Assembly (NCBI GenBank): GCA_934726435.1
Contig: CAKVDR010000009.1
Location: 1 to 15,083, forward strand
Length of the DNA: 15,083 nucleotides
Source of the DNA: an uncultured Eubacteriales bacterium
GTDB taxonomy: Bacteria > Bacillota > Clostridia > Oscillospirales > Acutalibacteraceae
Direction: 5' to 3'
Positions 1 through 6,501 of the stretch are shown piece after piece (positions within the stretch are counted from its first letter, which is position 1; the number at the start of each line of letters is the position of its first letter). Below the pieces are notes generated by a model. That model made no database searches. It saw nothing but the letters and a program-made list of their open reading frames with translations, and was not told the origin of the DNA. A program made the position numbers and the translations under genes.

Positions 1-2607
1 GGGGCAGCCGGAGCCATCCACGGAGCGGTTTCAGCCGGGGCTTTGGCAACGACTTTCACTTCATCGCAAGGGCTTTTGCTGATGATTCCTAACATGTATA
101 AAATAGCGGGGGAATTAATGCCGAATGTGATTCACGTTGCGGCCAGAACGGTTGCAGCTCACGCGCTTTCGATTTTCGGCGATCATTCCGATGTTTACGC
201 TTGCAGGCAGACAGGCTACGCTATGCTTTCTTCAAACAGCCCTCAAGAAGCCGCACACATGGCTGCAGTTGCGCATCTTAGCACGATTAAAAGCAGCATT
301 CCGTTTATTCATTTTTTCGACGGCTTTAGAACATCACATGAAATTCAAAAAGTTTCTATTCCTGACTATGAAGATTTGAAAAAAATGATTGATTTTGATG
401 CTCTTGAGAAGTTTAGAAATAGGGCTCTTAACCCGAATTCTCCGGTTACAAGGGGTACGGCTCAAAATGACGATGTTTACTTCCAAAATAGGGAAGCTTG
501 CAATGTTTATTATGAAAAAGTTCCAGGAATAGTGAACGATTACATGCAGCAAATCAATGAAAAATACGGTACTTCTTACAAACCTTTTGAATATTATGGT
601 TGCAAAGATGCCGAAAACATTATTATTGCAATGGGTTCCGTTTGCGAAACTGCCGAGGAAGTTATTGATTACCTGGCTTCGAAAGGTGAAAAGGTTGGCC
701 TTATTAAAGTTCGGCTTTACAGGCCTTTTTCAAAAAGTTATCTTCTCAGCGTTATTCCAAAAAGCGCTAAAGTTATTTCGGTTCTTGACCGGACGAAAGA
801 GCCCGGAAGCGCTGGTGAACCGCTTTATCTTGACGTTATTTCGGCTGTTAAGAATACTGAATTTGAAAGCGTTAAAATTTTTTCGGGAAGATACGGTCTT
901 AGCTCGAAAAACACCGACCCTAGCCACGTTAACGCTGTTTTTGAAAACATGAAATCTGAAAACCCGAAAACTGTTTTCACCGTTGGAATAAATGACGATG
1001 TTACGAATCTTTCTTTGAATGTTAAAGAAAAAATTCACACTGCGCCGCCTGAAACTTACGCTTGCAAGTTCTGGGGTATTGGCTCTGACGGCACGGTTGG
1101 TGCTTCGAAGAACACAATTAAAATAATAGGTGATAAATCTGATTTAAATGTTCAAGGATTTTTTTCTTACGACTCGAAAAAATCAGGAGGGCTCACCGTT
1201 TCGCACTTGAGATTCGGCGAGAAGCCTATTAAATCAACATATTATATAGAAAACGCAGATTTTGTCGCTTGCCATGCACCGAGTTATATTTTTAAATACG
1301 ATTTGCTCAAAGATTTAAAGCCCGGCGGCAAATTTCTTCTCAACTGCGAGTGGGAAGAAAGCGAGATTGAAAAAATTCTGCCTGGCAGAGTTAAAAGGGC
1401 TCTGTTTGACAAGAAAGTTGATTTTTACATTTTAAACGCAACGAAAATAAGCCGTGACCTTGGCCTTGGTGGGAGAGTAAACACTGCTTTACAAGCGGCA
1501 TTTTTCAAAATAGTTAATATTTTTGCGCCTGAAACCGCGCTTGAATTCATGAAGCAGTATATTGCGAAAACTTACGGCAAAAAAGGCGAAAAAGTCGTTG
1601 AAATTAACTGCCAGTGCGCTGATGCAGGAATGATGAACCTTAAAAAATTCGAAATTCCTCAATCTTGGGGCGAGTGTGAGAGTAAGCCTGTGTTTGGCGG
1701 TCAAGTTTTCAGAGATGGCAAAATAGAAAACTTTGTTAAAAATATTTTGGATCCAATCAGCAAAACAGAGGGTAATAACCTGCCTGTTTCGGCTTTCTTA
1801 CCTTATGCAGACGGCAGTGTTCCGCTTGGTTCTGCGGCTTATGAAAAAAGAAACACCGCGAGTTTTGTTCCTTGCTGGAACCCTGAAAATTGCATTGAGT
1901 GTAATCTTTGCTCGCTTGTTTGCCCACACGCAGTTATAAGACCTGTGGCTTTGAATGAAAGTGAAATTGAAAATGCCCCTGCGCAAATGAAACATAAAAA
2001 AATGCTTGGCATCCCTGGACTAGAATTTTCCATAGCCGTTTCTGTGAAAGATTGCACGGGTTGCGGTAACTGCGCCGAGATTTGCCCCGGAATGAGAGGC
2101 AAAAAAGCGCTTGAAATGAAAGAAATTTCTTTGCAAGAAAATGCCCAGGAAGTTTTTGATTATTCGCAGAAATTAAGCTCAAAACCCGAAGTTTTGGAGA
2201 AATTCAAAGAAACAACTATAAAAGGAAGTCAATTCAAAAAGCCGCTGCTTGAATTTTCCGGAGCTTGTGCCGGATGCGGTGAAACGCCTTATGCCAAGCT
2301 TGTTACGCAGCTTTTCGGTGACAGAATGATAGTCGCAAATGCTACGGGTTGCTCTTCAATTTGGGGCGCTTCGTTTCCGTCAACTCCCTACACAGTGAAT
2401 GAGAAAGGAAAGGGTCCTGCATGGCAGAATTCTCTTTTTGAAGATAATGCCGAATTTGGCTACGGAATTTCGGTTGCGAAGAAGCACAAAAGAAGATATT
2501 TATCTTTGAAAATTAAAGAAATTCAAAATCTCACGAAAGACGAAACTTTGAAAAACCTTTGCAAAAATTATATTTCATGCTTCCGAAGAGCTTGTAAGTT
2601 TCATTGA
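1..2607 (+). CDS. nifJ: Pyruvate:ferredoxin (flavodoxin) oxidoreductase, N-terminal and central part; frameshifted and cut by the window start
   Basis: This enzyme oxidatively decarboxylates pyruvate to acetyl-CoA and reduces ferredoxin or flavodoxin in the cytoplasm of anaerobes. The reading frame is open from base 1, so the true start lies upstream; the first visible residues (GAAGAIHGAVSAGAL) match a stretch about 60 residues into the family. In order I see the pyruvate-binding N-terminal domains, the EKR motif (about 1843-1851), two ferredoxin-type 4Fe-4S motifs (CxxCxxCxxxCP at about 1891-1926 and 2053-2088), and the start of the thiamine diphosphate domain with CAGCG (about 2265) and TGCSSIWG. 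The frame then runs into an unrelated tail and stops at 2605-2607. The rest of the enzyme continues one frame over (2552-3328). Joined, the two pieces plus the missing start would be close to the usual length of about 1170-1190 residues, so a single indel is the only visible defect. Identity is certain; whether the gene works is not. Confidence 0.93.
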   Translation, partial: GAAGAIHGAVSAGALATTFTSSQGLLLMIPNMYKIAGELMPNVIHVAARTVAAHALSIFGDHSDVYACRQTGYAMLSSNSPQEAAHMAAVAHLSTIKSSIPFIHFFDGFRTSHEIQKVSIPDYEDLKKMIDFDALEKFRNRALNPNSPVTRGTAQNDDVYFQNREACNVYYEKVPGIVNDYMQQINEKYGTSYKPFEYYGCKDAENIIIAMGSVCETAEEVIDYLASKGEKVGLIKVRLYRPFSKSYLLSVIPKSAKVISVLDRTKEPGSAGEPLYLDVISAVKNTEFESVKIFSGRYGLSSKNTDPSHVNAVFENMKSENPKTVFTVGINDDVTNLSLNVKEKIHTAPPETYACKFWGIGSDGTVGASKNTIKIIGDKSDLNVQGFFSYDSKKSGGLTVSHLRFGEKPIKSTYYIENADFVACHAPSYIFKYDLLKDLKPGGKFLLNCEWEESEIEKILPGRVKRALFDKKVDFYILNATKISRDLGLGGRVNTALQAAFFKIVNIFAPETALEFMKQYIAKTYGKKGEKVVEINCQCADAGMMNLKKFEIPQSWGECESKPVFGGQVFRDGKIENFVKNILDPISKTEGNNLPVSAFLPYADGSVPLGSAAYEKRNTASFVPCWNPENCIECNLCSLVCPHAVIRPVALNESEIENAPAQMKHKKMLGIPGLEFSIAVSVKDCTGCGNCAEICPGMRGKKALEMKEISLQENAQEVFDYSQKLSSKPEVLEKFKETTIKGSQFKKPLLEFSGACAGCGETPYAKLVTQLFGDRMIVANATGCSSIWGASFPSTPYTVNEKGKGPAWQNSLFEDNAEFGYGISVAKKHKRRYLSLKIKEIQNLTKDETLKNLCKNYISCFRRACKFH
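2552..2607 (+). other. Frameshift zone within nifJ
   Basis: Frames 1 and 2 are both open only between 2552 and 2607, so the change of frame must fall here. The best single candidate is the run of five A at 2563-2567. Removing one A makes frame 1 flow directly into the frame-2 reading KIIFHASEELVSF and then the conserved C-terminal part. The change needed is one extra base (+1), typical of homopolymer error or a simple indel. Confidence 0.8.
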
Positions 2608-3328
2608 AAACTCTGAAAACCTTGATGTTCCTGAAGATTTGGCTAAGAAAATAATTGAAAATAAAGATGAAATTTCAAAGAAATCCGTTTGGATTTTCGG
2701 CGGTGACGGCTGGGCTTACGACATTGGTTTTGGCGGGCTTGACCACGTTTTAGCTTCGGGAGAAAATGTTAACGTGCTTGTTTTCGACACTGAAGTTTAC
2801 TCAAACACAGGCGGCCAGGCATCAAAAGCAACTCCGGCGGGGGCTGTGGCTCAATTTGCTGCGCTGGGCAAGTCGACTCCTAAAAAAGATTTAGCCGCAA
2901 TGGCAATGAGTTATGGATACGTTTATGTTGCTAAAATAGCTTTGGGGGCGAACTTCAATCAAGCTATTAAAGCCATTAAAGAAGCTGAGAGCTACGAAGG
3001 CCCTTCGCTAATAATTGCTTACTGCCCGTGTATTAACCACGGAATTAAAGGTGGAATGAAGAATTCTCTTCTTTCTGCAAAGCAGGCTGTGGAATCAGGC
3101 TACTGGAATCTTTTTGACTTCGACCCAAGAAGAAGCCTTTCGGGTATTCCTGCACTTCATGTTGAAAGCAAAAAGCAGTCTCTTTCTTACAAAGACTTTT
3201 TAATGACAGAATCGAGGTATTCTGTTTTGAAAAATATTTTGCCCGAAAAATTTGATCTTTTGGCTGAAAAATCAGAAAAAATTTCTTTGCAAAGAGAAGA
3301 AAACCTTAAAAATTTAGCGGAAAAATAA
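2552..3328 (+). CDS. nifJ: Pyruvate:ferredoxin oxidoreductase, C-terminal part (same gene, other side of a frameshift)
   Basis: This is the C-terminal third of the thiamine diphosphate domain of the same nifJ gene, in reading frame 2 while the upstream part is in frame 1. The frame opens after a TGA at 2549-2551. The first codon usable as a start is a TTG at 2639, with no ribosome binding site, so this is not an independent gene. It carries the family's cofactor motif GDGWAYDIGFGGLDHV (about 2702-2750) and SNTGGQASKATP, which bind Mg-thiamine diphosphate, then the late cysteines in YCPCINHG that belong to the extra iron-sulfur cluster site. The C-terminal end is complete and stops at TAA 3326-3328. 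The sequence is well conserved on both sides of the shift, which suggests a recent mutation or a sequencing or assembly error rather than an old pseudogene. Confidence 0.88.
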   Translation, partial: KTFAKIIFHASEELVSFIENSENLDVPEDLAKKIIENKDEISKKSVWIFGGDGWAYDIGFGGLDHVLASGENVNVLVFDTEVYSNTGGQASKATPAGAVAQFAALGKSTPKKDLAAMAMSYGYVYVAKIALGANFNQAIKAIKEAESYEGPSLIIAYCPCINHGIKGGMKNSLLSAKQAVESGYWNLFDFDPRRSLSGIPALHVESKKQSLSYKDFLMTESRYSVLKNILPEKFDLLAEKSEKISLQREENLKNLAEK

Positions 3329-3338
3329 AATAAAAAAA

Positions 3339-3360
3339 CATCCACCATTTTTGGTGGATG
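3339..3360 (-). terminator. Intrinsic terminator of the small Cys/Gly-rich peptide gene
   Basis: A perfect 8-bp stem (CATCCACC paired with GGTGGATG) closes a 6-base loop. On the plus strand it is preceded by an A-rich run (about 3327-3338). Read on the minus strand, the hairpin is therefore followed directly by a T-rich tract, as an intrinsic terminator should be. It lies 12 bases past the stop of the minus-strand gene at 3373-3495. On the plus strand only a short TTTT follows after several purines, so it may also serve nifJ, but less well. Confidence 0.8.
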
Positions 3361-3372
3361 GAAGGGTTTTGA

Positions 3373-3495
3373 TTAGCCGTTGCAACCGCAACCGCAGCCA
3401 CATCCGCTGTTATCTCCGCCGCAGCAGCACAAAATAATGATAACGAGAACGATGAGTAAGCAGCAGTTGTTTCCGCCAAAGAAATTATTACACAT
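3373..3495 (-). CDS. Tiny Cys/Gly-rich single-pass membrane peptide (40 residues)
   Basis: A 40-residue frame with an ATG at 3495 and a TAA at 3373. An AGGAGG ribosome binding site (plus-strand CCTCCT at 3505-3510) lies 9 bases before the ATG, and an intrinsic terminator follows. The peptide has three parts: a polar start with Asn and Gly (residues 1-12, ending in CC), a strongly hydrophobic helix (13-22, LLIVLVIIIL) followed by CCC, and a tail of alternating Cys-Gly (CGCGCGCNG, 32-40). Ten of its 40 residues are Cys. It resembles in outline the very short Gly-rich, single-helix peptides of Firmicutes such as the YjcZ/SscA sporulation family, but I cannot assign it. The Cys density suggests metal binding, disulfides or a spore-coat or membrane structural role; this is inference. 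It is divergent from the sugar-phosphate mutase gene. The ribosome binding site and terminator make it a convincing gene despite its size. Confidence 0.78.
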   Translation of the reverse strand: MCNNFFGGNNCCLLIVLVIIILCCCGGDNSGCGCGCGCNG

Positions 3496-3574
3496 ATTGG
3501 GATTCCTCCTTTTAGTATTTACATTAACATACTATTTATTTTTCTTGGTTTTGGTTACACTTTTGAATTATTTT

Positions 3575-3602
3575 TTTACAAACTTTTGAGTTGTAGTATA
3601 AT
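3575..3602 (+). promoter_or_regulatory. Vegetative-type promoter of the phosphomannomutase/phosphoglucomutase gene
   Basis: TTTACA (3575-3580) and a perfect TATAAT (3597-3602) are separated by 16 bases, in AT-rich DNA 41 bases before the ATG at 3643. A start of transcription near 3609 would give a leader of about 34 bases. The same intergenic stretch must also hold the minus-strand promoter for the small Cys/Gly-rich gene, for which I see no convincing match. Confidence 0.75.
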
Positions 3603-3642
3603 TAGGTAAGTTTGAAATTTTAAGAAAGAAGGTAAAGTGCAT

Positions 3643-5130
3643 ATGTTAGATAATTCTTTTAGCAAATTGAAAAATGGTTCTGACATAAGAGGTTTGGCCA
3701 GTGGAAGTGAAATTGAGCTTACAAATGAAGTGGTTGAAAAGATTTGCCATGCTTTTGTTATGTGGCTTTCAGATAGATATAAAATATCCTCCGAAGAAAT
3801 CACAGTTGCAGTTGGCCATGACTCAAGGGTTTCGGCTTCAAGGCTTAAAAACGTGGTGATAAATACCTTAAGAACTTTCGGATGCAATATTTACGATTGC
3901 TCACTTTGCTCGACTCCGGCTATGTTCATGGCAATTTCAACTATAAAGTGCACGGCTTCGATTGAAATAACTGCAAGCCATCTTCCGTCCGAAAAAAATG
4001 GTCTTAAATTTTTTACTTACGACGGTGGGCTTACTTCTGAAGACATTGAAAATATTTTAAGTCTCGCTCAAAGAGTACCGGAAACTTTGCCACAAAAAAG
4101 CGGAAATGTTCGAAAAATAAACCTTATGGGATATTATTCCGAAAAACTGAGAAATGTTATAAAAGAAGCTTTGGGCGAAGATACTGCTGAACCTTTAAAG
4201 GGCATGAAAATTGTTGTTGACGCTGGGAACGGTGCTGGTGGATTTTTCGAAAAAGAAGTTTTAAAACCTCTTGGAGCAAATACCGAAGGTAGCGTTGGAA
4301 TAGAACCTGACGGGAATTTCCCGCTTCATGTGCCGAACCCTGAAAATGCTGAAGCACTCAAATCTATTTCTGAAATCACAGTGTCTTCAAACGCAGATTT
4401 GGGAATTATTTTTGACACAGATGTAGATAGAGCTGCAATTGTTGACAGCGATGGCAAAGTCATTTCAGGCACAAAATTAATTGCGCTGGTTGCCGATGAT
4501 ATTCTTAAAAATAATTCAAAATCAGTTATTGTTACCGACTCAATGACTTATGAATCTTTAAAAGATTTTATTTCTAAAAGAGGGGGCTACCAGTTCAGAT
4601 ATAAACGTGGCTATAATAACGTTATTTCGATGGCTAAAAAGATTAATGAAAAAGGCGGGAATTGCCTCCTTGCGATTGAAACTTCAGGCCATGCGGCGTT
4701 TATGGAAAATGATTTCATTGATGACGGTGCATACCTTGCATGCAAGATGATTATTCAAGCAGTTAGAGCAAAAAAAGAAAATAAAAAATTAAGCTCAAAA
4801 TTGAATGATTTTGTTACCCCTGTTGGAGTGAGTGATACCAGGCTTGAAATTAAAAATGAAAATGCTGATATAAACAAACTTTTTAAGGATCTAAAAAATC
4901 TTGCAAAATCAAATAAAAACCTTGATCTTGACGAAGATAATGTTGAAGGAATTAGAATTCATTTTCCTTCGAAGCAGCACAATGGATGGCTTTTGGTAAG
5001 GGAGAGCTTGCACGATCCTGTGATTATAGTTCATGCTGAAAGTTATACTGACGGCGGGCTTAGAGCTATGATGAGTTTTATTAAACCGTTTCTTAGAAAG
5101 TACAGTTTTTTAGATGTAAAAGATTTATAA
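3643..5130 (+). CDS. Phosphomannomutase/phosphoglucomutase (alpha-D-phosphohexomutase family)
   Basis: A cytoplasmic enzyme of 495 residues that moves phosphate between C1 and C6 of hexose phosphates through a phosphoserine, linking glycolysis to nucleotide-sugar and wall-polymer synthesis. All four family motifs are present: GSDIRG (12-17), the active-site loop TASHLPSEKNGLKFF with catalytic Ser112, the Mg-binding DTDVDR (258-263), the sugar-specificity motif ETSGHAAF (346-353), and the phosphate-binding RESLHDP (453-459). The TASHLP form and the length are typical of the phosphomannomutase/phosphoglucomutase subgroup, not of GlmM. I chose the ATG at 3643 because the AAGG at 3629-3632 lies 10 bases before it; an in-frame GTG at 3637 would leave only 4. 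It has its own promoter and terminator, so it is probably monocistronic. The exact sugar preference cannot be read from the sequence. Confidence 0.9.
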   Translation: MLDNSFSKLKNGSDIRGLASGSEIELTNEVVEKICHAFVMWLSDRYKISSEEITVAVGHDSRVSASRLKNVVINTLRTFGCNIYDCSLCSTPAMFMAISTIKCTASIEITASHLPSEKNGLKFFTYDGGLTSEDIENILSLAQRVPETLPQKSGNVRKINLMGYYSEKLRNVIKEALGEDTAEPLKGMKIVVDAGNGAGGFFEKEVLKPLGANTEGSVGIEPDGNFPLHVPNPENAEALKSISEITVSSNADLGIIFDTDVDRAAIVDSDGKVISGTKLIALVADDILKNNSKSVIVTDSMTYESLKDFISKRGGYQFRYKRGYNNVISMAKKINEKGGNCLLAIETSGHAAFMENDFIDDGAYLACKMIIQAVRAKKENKKLSSKLNDFVTPVGVSDTRLEIKNENADINKLFKDLKNLAKSNKNLDLDEDNVEGIRIHFPSKQHNGWLLVRESLHDPVIIVHAESYTDGGLRAMMSFIKPFLRKYSFLDVKDL

Positions 5131-5138
5131 AATAACAA

Positions 5139-5170
5139 AAGGCTACGTTTAAGCGTAGCTTTATTTTTTT
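5139..5170 (+). terminator. Intrinsic terminator after the sugar-phosphate mutase gene
   Basis: The stem GCTACG/CGTAGC (5142-5147 with 5154-5159), lengthened by a wobble pair and flanking A-T pairs, closes a short AT loop. It is followed by TTATTTTTTT (5161-5170). It begins 8 bases after the TAA at 5128-5130. Confidence 0.88.
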
Positions 5171-5203
5171 GAAAAATAAAATTAAGTGCGAGAAATATAA
5201 TGA

Positions 5204-5329
5204 AAAATAGGAGAGAAATGTTACGTTAAGTTATTTGTGATAGATCATCAGAATGTAATTGAAATTTTTAATAAAGGCATTATTTCAGATGCATCTGAAG
5301 TTGTCAGGAAAATGCATTACGAATTCTGA
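5204..5329 (+). pseudogene. Possible small gene or gene remnant in the intergenic region
   Basis: An open stretch of 41 codons between TGA 5201-5203 and TGA 5327-5329 reads like protein (KLFVIDHQNVIEIFNKGIIS and onwards, ending VVRKMHYEF). It has no ATG in frame near its beginning. A purine-rich AGGAG (5209-5213) and an ATG (5218) lie just upstream in another frame, which stops after three codons; a one-base change at 5224-5229 would join that ATG to the open stretch. This could be the decayed end of a mobile or accessory gene, or chance. I recognise no family. Confidence 0.25.
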
Positions 5330-5356
5330 AGTGGAATTTATGTTAAATATTTTAAT

Positions 5357-5386
5357 AATTTTATGTATTTCTAAAAATTTTATGTA
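5357..5386 (+). repeat. Paired 11-bp direct repeats just upstream of a promoter
   Basis: AATTTTATGTA occurs at 5357-5367 and again at 5376-5386. The start-to-start distance is 19 bases, close to two helical turns, and the second copy ends 5 bases before the TTGACA at 5392. This geometry fits a tandem activator or repressor site for the 5500-6408 gene. The DNA is very AT-rich, which raises the odds of a chance match. Confidence 0.45.
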
Positions 5387-5391
5387 AATAC

Positions 5392-5419
5392 TTGACAAAA
5401 TATTTGAAAGGGTTATAAT
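5392..5419 (+). promoter_or_regulatory. Consensus promoter of the 302-residue orphan gene
   Basis: A perfect TTGACA (5392-5397) and a perfect TATAAT (5414-5419) are spaced by 16 bases. Transcription from about 5426 would give a leader of roughly 75 bases ending in AAGGAG (5485-5490), 9 bases before the ATG at 5500. It is the closest match to consensus in the window, though the gene it serves looks accessory. Confidence 0.85.
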
Positions 5420-5435
5420 GAGCGATGTGTTATAA

Positions 5436-5454
5436 ATTGTGTATATAGCACAAT
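5436..5454. promoter_or_regulatory. Inverted repeat just downstream of the orphan-gene promoter (possible operator)
   Basis: ATTGTG (5436-5441) and CACAAT (5449-5454) form a 6-bp dyad around a 7-base AT-rich spacer, about 10 bases past the expected transcription start. The position suits a repressor operator; as RNA it would make only a weak hairpin. Function is inferred from position alone. Confidence 0.4.
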
Positions 5455-5499
5455 ATAATTCGGCTTTATTAGATGTTTTTATTTAAGGAGTAATTTGTT

Positions 5500-6408
5500 A
5501 TGTTTTCTAAGTATTATAAAGGAATGGTGTGGGAATCTTTGCCTAAAGGGGAGGAAAAAGAAAAGTTAATTGCTGCTACTGATAAAGAATTAGAAGAGCT
5601 ATATGATAAATCAAAAGTTGAAGCTCTAAAAATCTATAGAGATTACAAAAATTTCAAAAAAACTGTAAAAGATGAATTAGTAAAAGCGAATAATAATAAT
5701 TATTCTAACCTTGGAAAAACTTTGTTGAATGATTTTATTGAAAAAACTTTAATGGATTTGATTACTAAATCTTATTCGTTGGCAAAAAGTGAAATAGATT
5801 CAACTAAAGGGATCATATCTAGTGTTTCTGAAAGTATTTCATACGTATTGAAAACTGCCGGTGGGATGTTGTCATATATTTGGGGTGGAGATCCTATTGC
5901 AAAAAGTAAATTTGATAGTGATGTAAAAACTCCAATAAAAGAACTTTGTAAGTTTTTGAAAGAGCATGATGAGATTGAAAATGATGAGGAGATTACAGTA
6001 ATCTTTAATAAATTTAAAGATACACAAGCTTCTCTAGAAGGATATGTTAGTTATATTTTTAAACAGCTTCCAAGAAATGAAACATTTGAAAATATGCCAG
6101 GAATTCAGGTATTTTTAAGAATATTATTAGGATTGGCGGGAGTAGAAAGAACTGGTAAAGTTATTAGTAATGATGGAACAGGCAACGGTAAAGTAAGAGC
6201 TAATTATGAGTTCGCAACTAGAACTAAAAAATATTCGTTTGGTGGTGGGCTTTTAGCGTTAGTGGTTTATAATACAGTTTATAATGCTTATCGTCTTAGC
6301 CCTTCATTTAAAGAAATGGAGAGGGCTAGGATTAAGGAGCTAGAAGAGATAGAAAGGATAAGGAAGAATAAGACTGGAATGAAGAAGTTAGCGGAAAAGG
6401 ATGAGTAG
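5500..6408 (+). CDS. Unrecognised helical protein of 302 residues, AT-rich and probably acquired
   Basis: I do not recognise this protein. The start is an ATG with AAGGAG 9 bases upstream. The first 100 residues are charged and Lys/Glu-rich with no signal peptide, and include an Asn run (64-67). A weakly hydrophobic stretch with Ser and Gly follows (105-129, ending SYIWGG). Two more hydrophobic segments lie at 201-215 (GIQVFLRILLGLAGV) and 248-264 (GGGLLALVVYNTVYNAY), which could be membrane-touching or buried helices. Residues 270-300 are densely charged (KEMERARIKELEEIERIRK), likely a helix or short coiled coil. There is one Cys, at 150. Third codon positions are mostly A or T, with visibly fewer C/G-ending codons than the neighbours, which suggests transfer or relaxed selection. 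It stands alone between its own promoter and a terminator. A membrane-associated or effector/toxin-like role is possible but unsupported. Confidence 0.75.
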   Translation: MFSKYYKGMVWESLPKGEEKEKLIAATDKELEELYDKSKVEALKIYRDYKNFKKTVKDELVKANNNNYSNLGKTLLNDFIEKTLMDLITKSYSLAKSEIDSTKGIISSVSESISYVLKTAGGMLSYIWGGDPIAKSKFDSDVKTPIKELCKFLKEHDEIENDEEITVIFNKFKDTQASLEGYVSYIFKQLPRNETFENMPGIQVFLRILLGLAGVERTGKVISNDGTGNGKVRANYEFATRTKKYSFGGGLLALVVYNTVYNAYRLSPSFKEMERARIKELEEIERIRKNKTGMKKLAEKDE

Positions 6409-6453
6409 AAGATAGCTAAACTAGATTAAAGATTAATACGGAAAATAATTTTA

Positions 6454-6481
6454 AAATCACCCATATTGAAGTGGGTGATTT
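6454..6481. terminator. Bidirectional hairpin between the convergent orphan gene and tgt
   Basis: A perfect 10-bp stem (AAATCACCCA with TGGGTGATTT) closes an 8-base loop. It lies 45 bases past the orphan gene stop and 20 bases past the tgt stop on the other strand. The stem ends are A/T runs, so each strand has a short T tract after the hairpin. It therefore plausibly ends both convergent transcripts, though neither T tract is long. Confidence 0.75.
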
Positions 6482-6501
6482 ACTATGTAATGAGCTATTT
6501 T

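Noticed and set aside
43..45. TTG at 43 as the start of nifJ
   Set aside because: The frame and the family homology are continuous from base 1, so the real start lies outside the window.
2552..2607. Programmed ribosomal frameshift in nifJ
   Set aside because: A +1 shift is needed, the A5 run is not a known +1 programmed site with a stimulatory element that I can see, and nifJ is not known to use one; a simple indel is more likely.
3380..3589. Plus-strand open frame with Pro-Gln repeats opposite the small Cys/Gly-rich gene
   Set aside because: It is the antisense shadow of the Cys/Gly codons, has no ribosome binding site, and runs through the intergenic promoter region.
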